DNA of 64,000 nucleotides. Origin: Neckera pumila. Lineage: Eukaryota > Streptophyta > Bryopsida > Hypnales > Neckeraceae. Position numbers and translations under genes: made by a program. The stretch spans positions 24,039,660 to 24,103,659 of the forward strand of contig OZ018414.1 of the NCBI GenBank assembly GCA_963969595.1, in the 5' to 3' direction. Below the pieces are notes generated by a model, which made no database searches, was not told the origin of the DNA, and saw only the letters and a program-made list of their open reading frames with translations. Below are positions 49,880 through 61,489 of this stretch, one piece after another (the stretch's first letter is position 1; every line of letters starts with the position of its first letter).

Positions 49880-50537
49880 CATTTCAACAGTGTATTCTAG
49901 AGTTTGACAGGTTTAGGTTGCAAAAAGTCTGCCTCTAAATTGGACTGGACGTGCAACTCAAGAAATTAATCCAGTCAGTTGCAAATTTACGAAAGCTTTT
50001 GCAAAGTAAATAGAATATGGCTAGAACACACAAGTGCTGCTACAAACAGCTTGCAATTGCTGAAGTTTCAAGAGAATTTGTAAATTGAAATCGATCATAC
50101 TAGCTACATTTCAACAATGTATTCTAGAGTTTGACAGGTTTAGGTTGCAAAAAGTCTGCCTCTAAATTGGACTGGACGTGCAACTCAAGAAATTAATCCA
50201 ATCAGTTGCAGATTTATGAAAGCTTTTGCAAGTAAATAGAATATGGCTAGAACACACAAGTGCTGAAGTTTCAAGAGAATTTGTAAATTGAAATCGATCA
50301 TACTAGCTACATTTCAACAATGTATTCTAGAGTTTGACAGGTTTAGGTTGCAGAAACTCTGCCTCTAAATTGGACTGGACGTGCAACTCAGGAAATTCAT
50401 CCAGTCAGTTGCAAATCTATGGAAGCTTTTGCACGTAAATAGAATATGGCTAGAACACAAGTGCTGCTACAGACAGCTTGCACGTGCTGAAGTTTCAAGA
50501 GAATTTGTAAATTGACTTCGATATATACTAGCTACAG
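49880..50537. repeat. Three tandem copies of a ~200-228 bp unit
   Basis: Units start CATTTCAACA at 49880, 50107 and 50310. Each has TTCTAGAGTTTGACAGGTTT and GGACTGGACGTGCAACTCA. The middle copy lacks a 24-bp piece (GCTACAAACAGCTTGC) present in the outer two. No coding frame. Confidence 0.9.
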
Positions 50538-50949
50538 ACGTCGACGGTTTGAGATAATTGCTGTAAAATCCGTCTCTACAAGCCCTGGCCCCGAAAATTG
50601 TTGGTTGAAACTTAAGTTGTCAGACTTTGACAAGGAAATGTAATATGAGCTTCTTGGCTTGTGAGGAAACACAACTATAATGTTGAACCACCACAGTCAA
50701 GTGCTCAATGGCCTGAAACATGTTAGTCAATAAGGTATGAGCATTGATTATCAACACCTACAAATATACCATAAGTATTCAAGAACGACATAATAAATCA
50801 ACATTGATGGAAGCCTTTGGACGGAGTCATTGAACAATTGTCATTCTGTGAATTGAACATGATTTTGATGCTCGTTAATTACATTCTTGTCAACATATTG
50901 TTTTGCTTGATTTATGGATGACCCTAACTATCAATTCTTGGTGCTCTAT

Positions 50950-50997
50950 GCAAATGATCTTGCAAATGATCTTGCAAATGATCTTGCAAATGATCTT
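50950..50997. repeat. 12-bp tandem repeat, four copies
   Basis: Four copies of GCAAATGATCTT in a row. The unit length keeps any frame open but no gene is supported. Confidence 0.9.
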
Positions 50998-52873
50998 TGG
51001 AAGTGATTATCTCTATTTTCGAGCCAAAGCACTCTACTTGCACAACAACGTATATACCTTCTTTGTTACTTGTAAAGAAACATACATTATTCCTTTGTTC
51101 AAATTCTGAACAGTTCTTGAGTAATTGCGATAATGGGTGTTTTTATGTTACATTCAATTGGATTTCAATGAGTGACTTGGGGTATAAGTATGAGTAAGTA
51201 AAATCCCATATCTTTGAATGGAAAAGGGGTTGTCTTTTGTCACTAAGTGGGTAATTTTGGAAATTTTGATAAGAAATTCATGCATAGTGATAAAAGTTTG
51301 ACCTAAATGACATCAAGCTTGTACATCCATACACAAGTTACAAAATGGAAGTTAAAATGAAATAAGTGCCATTTTTTCATAGAATAAGACTTCATCATAG
51401 AATAAGACATTAAGCCATTTTTTTATAGAATAAGACTGTAACATATATAGATGTGTTGATTTTGGGAGATTCATTGATATAAGGAGATGCTTTTTCAAGA
51501 TTTGCCTCTCACATGGAGGGAACCTATTTTTGTTGGCGTGGTTGGGAAGACCATCTTCTTAGCTTCATTGACAAATGTAGTGATGAGTATTGTAGTATCA
51601 TTGAAACTGAATTTAGTAACACTGTATAAAAAAATGAGCATTGTGCAAAATGCTACAAAAATTGGTTGGTCTTTCTTGCAACCACCCAGGTGAGGAAATT
51701 TAGAAGAACTTTATATGAATAGATTTCACCAAAATAATGGTATTAAAAGCATCTTCAATATTCAGAATGCGTGCGCAAAGGAGCCATGTTAGCATGCATG
51801 TGGAGGACATAAAATAAAATATTTTTAAATTCCCTTTGGTAGAAACATGACTTCCTACTATGAAATAGACTACAAAAATTCAGCTCTAGATCATTAATTT
51901 TGGATGCTTCCTAGTACCAAAAAATCCTAAACTGCAAAGTGTGAGAAATTAGCTAAATTCAAAATTAATTAGAAAATTATTTTTCTAAATTTTTGAAAAT
52001 AAAGGTTCTAAATACTATAAAATTTGTCATTTTCTATAAAAATTTCAAACAAATCAGCTTCACTCTCCAAAAGCTATGGCCATTCACAACTTCATCACTT
52101 CCATTGTGACATCAAATAGTACCGGGCTTTTTTACATTTACTCACCTCTGTCATAACCCTCACTAAAAGGTGTGCTTGTGATACGTGGGTGAGCAAAGAG
52201 GACCTTGAAGTTGACTTCCCTAGCCTTGCAAATCACACTCAAAGTCAAAGGTACTAAAAAAAAAGATTAGACCTAATCAAATTTGCAATGTAACTTCTTT
52301 TAGCTATTGTTTTTTAACGCTAATCTATTAATTATAAATAGTTTAGTCTTTTTTTACTAGAATTTCAAGTCATGTTAAGACTAATATTTTTTTATTCATC
52401 AAAAATCAAAAATTATTTACTAAAGTTCCAATCAAATTCAAATGTCAGAGTGTCAATTTTTTCAATGGTAGAAAAGGGGTCTAATTTCTAATGAATAATT
52501 ATGTAATTGAATCCAAAAAAATCACATGTATATATAATCATATGATAGAATAGAAAAGGACTCTTTTGCTGCAATTTGAATACATTTCTATTTTCTACAA
52601 TATTTAGAAGTAAAAACATGTGAAAGTCATTTTTAATATAAAAATAATGCAAATGATGATTGTGTTAGAACAAAAATGTATTTATTATATACGTCAAGGG
52701 CCTACATAAGCTATTTTTGTAATTGAATGTTAGATTTTTTATTAAAAAAATAAAAAAAATAGTCAATAATCAATTAATGAATTAAAAACTTACACTGTTT
52801 TGTAATTACTAAAATCCTTCTTAATACCTGTATGCTTGAGAAGTATAAAAAATTTGAAAAAAAATATCATTTT

Positions 52874-52995
52874 CAGGCGGGGATGCTAGCATATGAACTT
52901 GTAAGTGTGAGCCTGTGAGTCTGTAAATTTCCATTTTTTTATTCCATTTCGGGCTTGTAAATTTGTCAAGGACCTATGACCGTGGAATTCGATGT
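52874..52995. repeat. Isolated terminus related to the 14.65-kb element
   Basis: CAGGCGGGGATGCTAGCAT, then GTGAGCCTGTGAG, then GGACCTATGACCGTGG repeat the block order of the left end at 31231-31346. No matching opposite end was found nearby. Confidence 0.6.
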
Positions 52996-53993
52996 AAGGA
53001 TTTTTGGTACAAATGAACAACAAATGAATATGCCACTATGCAATTTTGTACCAAGTTAAACCAATATATTTCCAAAAATTAAGAAATAGTCAAAATAGAT
53101 CATGTTTGTAAGCACATGATGAAAATAAATGTAGCTGTTTAGGATGTCTCACTACAAACTACAAAGCACATAAATGTAAAATTGCAATACATCATAACAC
53201 CATCATAGGGGTGACAATTATGAGGTTTAAAATAGAAGGAGCAATAAACGTAGGCCTTCTTTTTTAACTATCTTTCTTTAGATTAATTTTTTCTGAAAAT
53301 AAAAATAATTTCTAAAAAATAGAATATATAATGAATCTAATGGTAGTAGTTTTATAGAATTCTAATTTAAACTCTACTTTGTGTAATTTTATAAAGTTCA
53401 CTGGTGAAGTGCAATTTAAGGCTCTTGATTTATGAAAGAATGCAGGATTCCACAACAATATGCGCATTGTCTTCACATAATCAAAAACAGTGGGTAAAGG
53501 ATCCATACCATCTGAAAGATAGTTAATAGACATGCCCAGTTCAGCCACTCTAGCATCAAAAAGCTTTTATATCTGAATAGCCAACTGTCATACACTCCAC
53601 CTTTCTTGCTACTTAATCTTCATAGACGTGTCCATTGCTGAAGTTGCCAACATCTAAAGCTTTTCTTTAGTCATCTTTGAATTTTCACCATGAGTTTCAT
53701 AGTGCCACTTCTACTGCTCCAAGAATGGCGTTGTGTGCTTAGAATTTGCAATGGGGAGCTAATTCTTTAACTCTAAATGAAAAGCTAAATCACCTTTTCA
53801 ACAACTTTAAAGTTCCATTCATCAAGTGCACTTGCAATTCTGTTGGATTGGAATAAATTACTTATGAATTCTCAAACAAGATGTGTCATAGGTCCCTATT
53901 TATGACCCTAGGTATTCCATAAACCATTCACTTGCAACTTCTAGAGAGAAATGGGGAAAGCAAGACAATGATTGGCTCTTGCAATAAATAATA

Positions 53994-54580
53994 CTCCCTT
54001 CGTCCCAAAATGATCTTCTTATTGGCCAAATTTTTTGTCCCGAAATGATCTTCTTGTTTTAGGAAGAAGGGGATTGGTAGACAATTTCTTGCAACCACAA
54101 TGCTCAAATCCTTTAGAAACAAGGAGCATTTCTATTCATAGTAAATTATTTTTTCATTTGCAACTTTTTGGGGTCAATTCAGAACACTTGTGTTGAATCA
54201 ATAATTTGCTCCAATGTGGGAGGGGCTATATCATAAACAAAGTCAACACTGACATGTATGGATGGCCCCTCTCAATCATGCCCCTCCCAAAATAAATTGC
54301 AATCCTGTTGATCAGGATACTAGAGTGGGCCATTCCAACTTGTTATTGACTACAGCACACAAATCAATGGCTACCAGTGCTTGATAGAAATAGTCCAATA
54401 ATTTAAATTTCAAGTACTTAAAAATCATACTTTAAAAATGTTTTTGAAACTCAAAATTCTTGAGTGATAAGAGTGAACTAAACTTTACCTACTTGTCAAA
54501 AAATAATTGAAATTTTTTTATTTTTAACCTTAATCCAAAACATTTTGTTTAACAAGAAGATCATTTTGGGATAGAGGGAG
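53994..54580. mobile_element. Stowaway/mariner-type element
   Basis: It starts CTCCCTTCGTCCCAAAATGA and ends TCATTTTGGGATAGAGGGAG, with TA on both sides. The CTCCCTNCGTCCCAAAAT end is the plant Tc1/mariner (Stowaway) signature. It is 587 bp with no transposase. A second CCCGAAATGATCTTCTTG near 54040 suggests an internal duplication. Confidence 0.85.
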
Positions 54581-54716
54581 TAGTTTTTTTTATTGATCCA
54601 TTCAATGACTATAGAAGATCCATTTAAAGACCATCTCATGTCCATTCCAAGCGAGTCTATATGGTGGTTCTAAATGACCCTCCAAAATTCTAGCCTCCTA
54701 CCTTACTTCTACTTCT

Positions 54717-55120
54717 ACTTTGATGTCGACCAATGTTGATGATAGCATTATACGGAGTAATAAATTGACGAATCAAGTTCTAAAATTATTTTCATAGGGC
54801 TACAAGCACTATAAGAGAATGGGGTGTTTTAAGTGAGTTTTTAAGTATAGTCTTAGACGTAAAGTTTTAAGTAATGACTTTTAAGGCAATTTTCAACAAA
54901 ATTTTACTTGAAACACATGTATTTCTAGTAAAAATTTGTTAAAAATTGCCTTAAAGCTCAATACTTAAAATCTTATGCCTAGGACTGTACTTAAAAACTC
55001 ACTTAAAACACTCCATTCTCTTGTAGTGAAGAATTTCAAAGTCAAGTCATTCTCATTCCGTGAAAGGTCAAGTACACTCTCTCCGAAGACTGGTGACCTA
55101 TCCTAGTTCGGAGAGTTGCT
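54717..55120. repeat. Fifth B module, split by the CACTA MITE
   Basis: TTTGATGTCGACCAATGTTG to GAGAGTTGCTACGG matches the B modules near 30.5-31.2 and 46.5 kb, once the 222-bp MITE is removed. Confidence 0.7.
54807..55028. mobile_element. 222-bp CACTA-type MITE with AAG target duplication
   Basis: It starts CACTATAAGAGAATGGGGTG and ends as its inverse, ATTCTCTTGTAGTG. It is flanked on both sides by AAG. It interrupts a copy of the local GAGGCCAACTA repeat, whose sister copies read TACAAGA at the same point without an insert. CACTA elements make 3-bp duplications. Confidence 0.88.
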
Positions 55121-58100
55121 ACGGCAAATGAGCGCATGCTCCAGGGATTAGAAACAAATGCAAGCTTTTCAGCAAGTTGACAGTTGATTGCAAGTTAGGG
55201 TTGTCAGTCCGAGACTTGCGTTCCACAAGAGGAGGCGATCCTGAAATGAGACTTTATAGACTGGGAGAGCATAGCCGCTAAGACACATCCTATGCCTTGC
55301 ATCATTATTATCATTTGCCATGCTAGTTTATTGTAGGACTGAGGTCTACATACGGAAAGATGCATCTGCCCACTCACGGCCCTCCTCTCCAGTAAGATGC
55401 TGTTTTCAGTAGCCAATGAAACATTGCGTGTCAAACTATTGGTATGATTCAACTGCAACTGTTCCAAAGCACCAATCATCTTCCAGCTTCCAAAACAAGA
55501 GCATTCCCTCCACATCACGTCAATCATGGAATTCAGCGACAAACTTGGAAACTTCTAAACTTTAACTTTGCCAGAATTGTGTCTAGGGTCCCGTGCACAC
55601 ACAAAACTCACATTATCATTCTATCCATTCATTTCTCAATGCACTTCACCGGTTCACCCAGACTGTGACAAAATCAAAATGTCCCACCACGCTCTCGGGA
55701 TGATCGAGATGAAAAGGTCAAGTGGATCAACAATCGCCCGAGTAGCTCCGTCTGTCGTCAGTTCCGCCCCTGGCTTCATCTCCAGGTGTTGTTGTATGGT
55801 CTTGATTTTCGCCGTTGAAATAAAAGTCAATGTGTGCCAAAATAAATGGAAAAAAAAAAAAAAAAAAGTCCTACCACCAGGTTGTTAGGCCAACGGTCAC
55901 GCACGAGCGCTGCAAGCTGGCGAAGCGAACAGCTCAGCTCCCTCATTATAAAATATACATGTATAGATATACATATCTCACTCCAATATCAAGCTCCGAA
56001 GAACTGACACGGAAATATCCAACCAGTCCGTCAGTCATCACGTACACCTCAGGATGCTATCCACCGAAAATTAACTCAAAAAAGTACTCCGTGCGAACCA
56101 CAAAAGCTTCAAAAGTCGTTAGGCCTCACTTTCAGAATATTAAAATCTTTATCGTATACAATAGTCCGCTGCAAGTGAGGGGATATATAGATCGTAACGT
56201 AGACTGCTAGCTAGGGTAGTACTGCAATGCAAGACAGTTTATAAACGCACGACTGAAATTAATTAATTCCGCATCGTCCATATACTCACAGACGTTACTT
56301 TGTCGCTGATCCTGTGAAATGGATCGAGCTTAATTGTGTCCAACCATGCCTAACCTGCTGGCACTGACCTTTTATGGGTTTACTACTAAATAAACTAGAT
56401 TAGATGACAACTGATCCAGTCTTCACAGTCTGCACCGGTCTGCGTCGAATTATAAGTGAAGAGATCGACTTCGAGAGGGTAGCGAAAGCACCAAGATTGA
56501 ATATTCAGACATGAGCATGGGGCGCCATTAATTGGGGTGGCCATGGTGGTTGTGTGGTGGAGGTGGGTGGGGAACCGGCGTGTTCACCACCACAGGGGGC
56601 GGGGGGTTCCGAGGAGGAGGCTGGTTGGGGTTGGTGTAGCAGCGCAGGCCTCTGGAGGAACCCGCTTCGCTAGAGGCTATTCGCACCATCGCCAGTTGCA
56701 ACGAAAGTTTCTTGATCGATTGGGGGAGAAGAAGTCAAACAGTCTGTCGAAAAGTGAAGCACAATGTGTAACGTATCAGAACAGACACCACGAATGACGC
56801 TCTTATGGTACTGAAGAAATATATCTGAGAAGCACAGTTTGTGGACAGAGAAGCACAGTTTGTTTAAGGACCTTGGTCGATCTGTCTAGAATAGAGAGAA
56901 GAATATATTTCACCCGATTCTAACCGACCAGAACATAATATCTGACCGACTGGAAACATCTGACCGACCAGATCGAGCGCAAATCTGTCACTCGCTGCCA
57001 TGCATGGCTAAATTATATGATCTTCGCTCGAGGAGGCTAGCTAGCTAGAGAAGATATTTAAGTCCCTTCCTTGCATGTGTCCAGATCGATCAAAATATTA
57101 CCACCTCGATTACCATAGTTCGAAGCGGATCTACACAAGCGGACTCCAGACTGAACTGAAACTATATATGTAATTCTGAGATCTTCTATTCTTCTCCTAA
57201 ACTAAATTTGTCTACCGACTGAAATATATACAGATGCAGTTCAGTACGTGGTTTCTAGCAGAATTAGAGCACAAGGGAGGCAACTTCAGAACTTTGACGC
57301 TGAGTGGAAGCGTCAACAACGAAACACACGCTAATTCCAATTTGCAATTGACAGACGCAAGCGAGACAGCTAGCCCGGTGGGACACAAATTTAATCAGAC
57401 AGACAGTCCTTCATGCAATCATCCCTAGACTTGCAAAATCGTTGAATTGAAAAAGTAAGATATATATTGATTGAGCAGGGAATCGAATAAAGAGTGTTTA
57501 GTACACGTTCCACGCATGCACAGTTGCTTCAAACCAGAACGCGAAGGTCTTTGTAGAGGCAACAAAATCACAGACTAGCTCTATTTGATCGAAACGCGGG
57601 ATGGGTGCACCATGGATAGTACCTGAGATTTTGTAGCTAGCTGCAACCAAACGGGGAAAGCCACACCTGGGTTTGGAACTAAGGAAACGCTCAACAAGCG
57701 ATGCACATATCTCGAATTGGGCAGAGTGAGCAAGTCAGGGGAGCTCGTGTGCGTTGGCAAACAAACACGGGCTACCAAGTGAAGAAAACTAGCTTGGAGA
57801 TGCGATTGTTGTGGTCCATGCTGCAAGCAGAGCTCGAGGCTTTATAAGTTAAGGCACGGTAATATGTAACGGACACTTGGTTAGTAGAGCTAGTCTGTGC
57901 GTGCTGGCATCTCAGTCTGTTGCTTTGTAACGTACCAGGCTACTGGCACAGTGCTGCAAGTTCGAGGCTCTTTTCCTTCGCTGCTAATGTTCGGCCACCG
58001 TAGATTTCACTGTTGGAGTGACTGTCAACAGTGAGCCAGAGACTCACTCTTGCATTTGAGTAAGGTAAAGTGTACCTTTAATTCTGGAAGGACACAGCCC

Positions 58101-58145
58101 CCAATGACAAAGATGGTCACCAAAATAATTCGACTATTAGATCAA
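55121..58145. other. GC-richer island with unresolved gene content
   Basis: Composition resembles the ARD-like gene region, and several frames of 60-126 codons occur on both strands (55542-55204 minus, 55830-56210 plus, 57234-57428 plus). None has a recognisable domain. Only the proline-rich piece at 56528-56676 is listed separately. A poly-A run lies at about 55849-55867. Confidence 0.35.
56528..56676 (-). CDS. Possible last exon of a proline-rich protein
   Basis: On the minus strand a tag acceptor is followed by 49 codons, including CYTNPNQPPPRNPPPP, VVVNTPVPHPPPPHNHH and GHPN, then TAA. The composition (Pro, His, Asn) looks selected and the region is GC-richer than its surroundings. No upstream exon could be joined with confidence and no family was recognised. 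The opposite strand also has an open frame (56537-56797), Arg-rich and less likely. Confidence 0.25.
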
Positions 58146-58384
58146 CTACACAAAATAGTGAAATTAAGTTGCCTTACCTGAGATAAATTACCTCATGGAT
58201 CAATGCTTGTTCCACATGGAGGGGCATACGACTCTCTGAACTAAGCCTTGAACTGGTGCACAAATCTATGCCATACACATGGCTCTGAATTGAATGCGTC
58301 ATTGTACAAAAGCAATGAATATTTCTATAGTGTGGATTGTCGAGAAATTAGTGTGGGGCAACCTAATTTCACTATTTTGTGTAG
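58146..58384 (-). mobile_element. 239-bp MITE, CTACACAAAATAGTG family, unit 1
   Basis: The ends CTACACAAAATAGTGAAATT and AATTTCACTATTTTGTGTAG are perfect inverses. It shares a body (GCATTCAATTCAGAGCCATG on the minus strand) with units 2 and 3, in opposite orientation. Confidence 0.8.
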
Positions 58385-58483
58385 GTGCGTTCTCTGTTTC
58401 AGCATTCAACATTTAAGGACATATCCATGACCAACTGATTTCAAATCTCAATTGTAATCACTTTGTTTGCTGTCATTTTGTAA

Positions 58484-58733
58484 CTATACAAAATAGTGAA
58501 ATTAGGTTGCTCCATACTAATTTCTTGCCCCATTCAACACTATATAAATATGTACAGTCAATGTAGTAATAAAGGAACTATATCTGTTGTATGGGTTGGT
58601 GCACTTTGCATGGCTCGGGTTTAGAGAATTGCATGCGTCTCCATGTGGACAAGCAATGGCTCATGAGCTAATTTCTCTTAGTGAAGGCAACCTAATTGTT
58701 AAGGCAACCCGATTTTATTATTTTTAGTACATT
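58484..58733 (+). mobile_element. MITE, CTACACAAAATAGTG family, unit 2
   Basis: The left end reads ACTATACAAAATAGTGAAAT and the body matches unit 3 in the + direction. The right end is eroded, with a short duplication of AAGGCAACC. Confidence 0.65.
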
Positions 58734-58966
58734 AAATAGTGCAATTAGGTCGCCTCACACTAATACCTCAATAATCCACACTATATAAATATTCATTGTT
58801 GTTGTGCAATGATGCATTCAATCCAGAGCCATGTATGTGACAAGGATTAGTGCACTAGTTCAAGGCCCAGTCCAAAGAGTTGCATGAGCCTCCATGTGTA
58901 TTACCTTTGAGTCATTAGACATTTTACTTGAGGTATGGCAATCTAATTGCACTATTTCGTGTGGAT
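58734..58966 (+). mobile_element. MITE, CTACACAAAATAGTG family, unit 3
   Basis: It reads TAAATAGTGCAATTAGGTCG to AATCTAATTGCACTATTTCG and directly abuts unit 2. The body is collinear with unit 2. Confidence 0.7.
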
Positions 58967-59096
58967 ATGATTAAAAAAATTTAATTTATTTCTTAGAGAT
59001 GAAGTCATATGTCTACTACCATGACATTCAATAGCCTTCAGAGAGGCTACCTTTTCCTCTATGGAGTCTTCATCCACAAAATTCATCCATACATCA

Positions 59097-59685
59097 TTAA
59101 TTCCTAAAGGACAGTTGTCTATTGAATGGACAATTGAAAATTTGGGTAGGTTCCTATGAAATCAATTTTGGATTTAAGTTCGTGATATTTTGATACAAGG
59201 TGTGTGTATGTAGCCACTTGTCAAAAATCTAATTTTTTTTCCGATCAGGTGCTTGATCAAAAGTCATGCTACCCTGAACTTTTCTGGCAGCTCGAGCAGT
59301 CTAGGAATATTCTAGGAATCTTTTGCAAAAAAGCTCATCAACTCTTGAAATTTGGCACGTATGTAACTTATATGATATAAGATGCAAATGTAGAAAAAAT
59401 AAGCATGCGTAGTGTAAAGATCTCACTTTAGGAGAAGTTAAAGTCTGTTTGCCATGTTGGGCAAGGCTGAAAAAAAACTTTTTCTTCTAACTTCAAATAT
59501 TATAATCTTTCAATCCGTGCTGTCAAAACTTCTAAAAATTTTTCCATGCATTCCTATAGTAGTCTAGTGCAATTTTGTACGGTTGAAATTTGAAAGAAAA
59601 CTTTTTTTTCATGTTTTTCTCACTGCCCTAAAAAGTGGCAGTTTTTCACAAGGCCTAAAATATGCCTCCAGGCTTTAGGTGTTAA
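59097..59685 (+). mobile_element. TTAA-bounded repeat family, internally deleted copy H
   Basis: It starts TTAATTCCTAAAGGACAGT and ends GGCTTTAGGTGTTAA. At 589 bp it is shorter than the others, and the body is diverged. Confidence 0.6.
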
Positions 59686-59864
59686 TGTAAGCTCAATATC
59701 AAGACAGGGGGAGTACATTTATGGTGTGCTTTATTTTCATTTGCTAATCCTAGGATCAAACATACAAGTCAACAAATAATTATGAAGAAATCCAATGGGT
59801 CCATTGAGTAATATTCTAATGCAATCTAATTATTTACCATCAATATCTTATTTTGGATTTTTTA

Positions 59865-60477
59865 GTGAGAAGAGAAGCTCTTTATATACACATGGGGTGG
59901 TAGATAGTAAAACAACCCATGTGGAATAAATGAATTAGAATTTGTAGTTTTTCAACCACTCTCATAGTTAAGTCAAAAGTAGAAATCGTGTTTGAAGTAG
60001 AATTTTAGACCTCATTTAGGCATAGTAGTATAACTTTTCCCAGAAAACATTGAACTAAAAAAGTTGGTAAATCAAGATAACTTTCATTTCCGAAAATCCG
60101 TTTGAGATTTTGAGTCTCCAATCAAAAGTTATGGACAAAATTCTGAGAGGATGTTTGAAAATGTCAAAGAAAAAGTCCCTTTCAACCCCTCTCCAAAATT
60201 TGTCCATAACTTTTGATTGGAGGCTCAAATCTCAAACGGATTTTAAAAATGAAACTTAATTTGATTTATCAACTTTTTGAAGTTCAAAGTTTTTTGAGAA
60301 ATATTATTGTACTATGCCTAAATGGGGTCTAAAATTCTACTTCAAATACGATTTTTGCTTTAAATTGATATAACTAAATGAGCAGTTAAGCTCCTACTCC
60401 AATACTAATTTACATATCCCACATTGCTTATTTCACCTCCTACCACCCAATATGTATATAAAGAGTTGTCTTCTTCA
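59865..60477. mobile_element. Foldback element, full-length copy
   Basis: It is the same family as 11011-11512 but with both ends: GAGAAGAGAAGCTCTTTATA at the left and TATAAAGAGTTGTCTTCTTC at the right. Almost the whole 613 bp folds on itself. No reading frame of note. Confidence 0.8.
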
Positions 60478-60771
60478 TTCCCCAAATACAGAAAGTAAAT
60501 GATTTTTCAAGCAAAGCAAAGAAGTGGATGAATACCATATTATTCATGATTTTTTTATTTACTAATTTAAAGTTAAACTTGAAATTCCAAATGCTTCTTT
60601 TTTTTACTTGATTCAATGTTAAGCACTATAGTCTTTAACGTCTATCGGTACCAACAAATCTAATTTAAATTTTGTTATCAAGTAGCTTGCCACCTACTTA
60701 CTCCATCTGCGGTTCTCTGACATATTGTCATTAGAGGACATTACAAAAAATTTCAGTCCATTTCACGGCCG

Positions 60772-60821
60772 TTGGAAGTTGACATGCCATGCTATTGTTT
60801 GCATAGCTTGTCAACTTCCAA
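60772..60821. repeat. 50-nt hairpin with 21-nt arms
   Basis: TTGGAAGTTGACATGCCATGC pairs with GCATAGCTTGTCAACTTCCAA at two or three mismatches, around an 8-nt loop. A second short hairpin (GACTGCTCGCCAGAGCAGTC) follows at about 60852-60872. Confidence 0.7.
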
Positions 60822-61489
60822 ACTGCTCTTAGTGAGCAGTCAGAGTCTTGGACTGCTCGCCAGAGCAGTCAATTTCGGTAGAATTTTTTCAAATTTTTCA
60901 AATTTTTAAGTTCTTAAAATATTTTTTTAAGATTAATTTTAATTTTTTTAATTTTTTTTAATAATTTTTTATTCAAAATTTTTGGTTCCTGCGCCACTGC
61001 TACTGTAGTTTCAACAAGGCGGAAATAGGGGAAAAATGAGTTTTTTTGCAAAAGAAAAGAAAATTTCAGGGTATCGCGAAGGGTTGTAAGGTAGGCCTCT
61101 AGAGGCCTGAAATTTCCTCTAATGATTTCGGGCCTCCTAAGAGACTGCGAGTTCCCGGACTATGGGAACTCTGCAGGAATGCTGGAATGCTGCCAAATGG
61201 CCAGGCTGATGTGGTCAAGCGACTACTACGTCATTTTTATAAACAAAAAAATAAAAAAATAAAAAAAATTGTTAAAATGATATTTTGGTAATTTTTTTGT
61301 TTTTTTTGTTTTTTTTGTTTTTGTTTTGTTTTAAAATCTAACATGCTTGTACCGTCGTTCCCTGAATTTGGACAAACCGGGGAACGGGCCTAAAACAATC
61401 TTCTAAGGCCCCCCAAAACTCCTCTAATGTTGTAGTTACTGATTTCATTTCAAATATACCACATCATTCCATCTAGTAGGAGGGAGTAT

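Larger units (their letters stand above)
50538..53993. other. Intergenic, mostly featureless
   Basis: Besides the 12-bp repeat and the lone transposon terminus at 52874-52995, no gene is supported. Short frames such as 51487-51693 have no recognisable content. Confidence 0.4.

Noticed and set aside
55830..56210. 126-codon plus-strand frame
   Set aside because: It begins in a poly-A run and has no recognisable content; it is probably chance.
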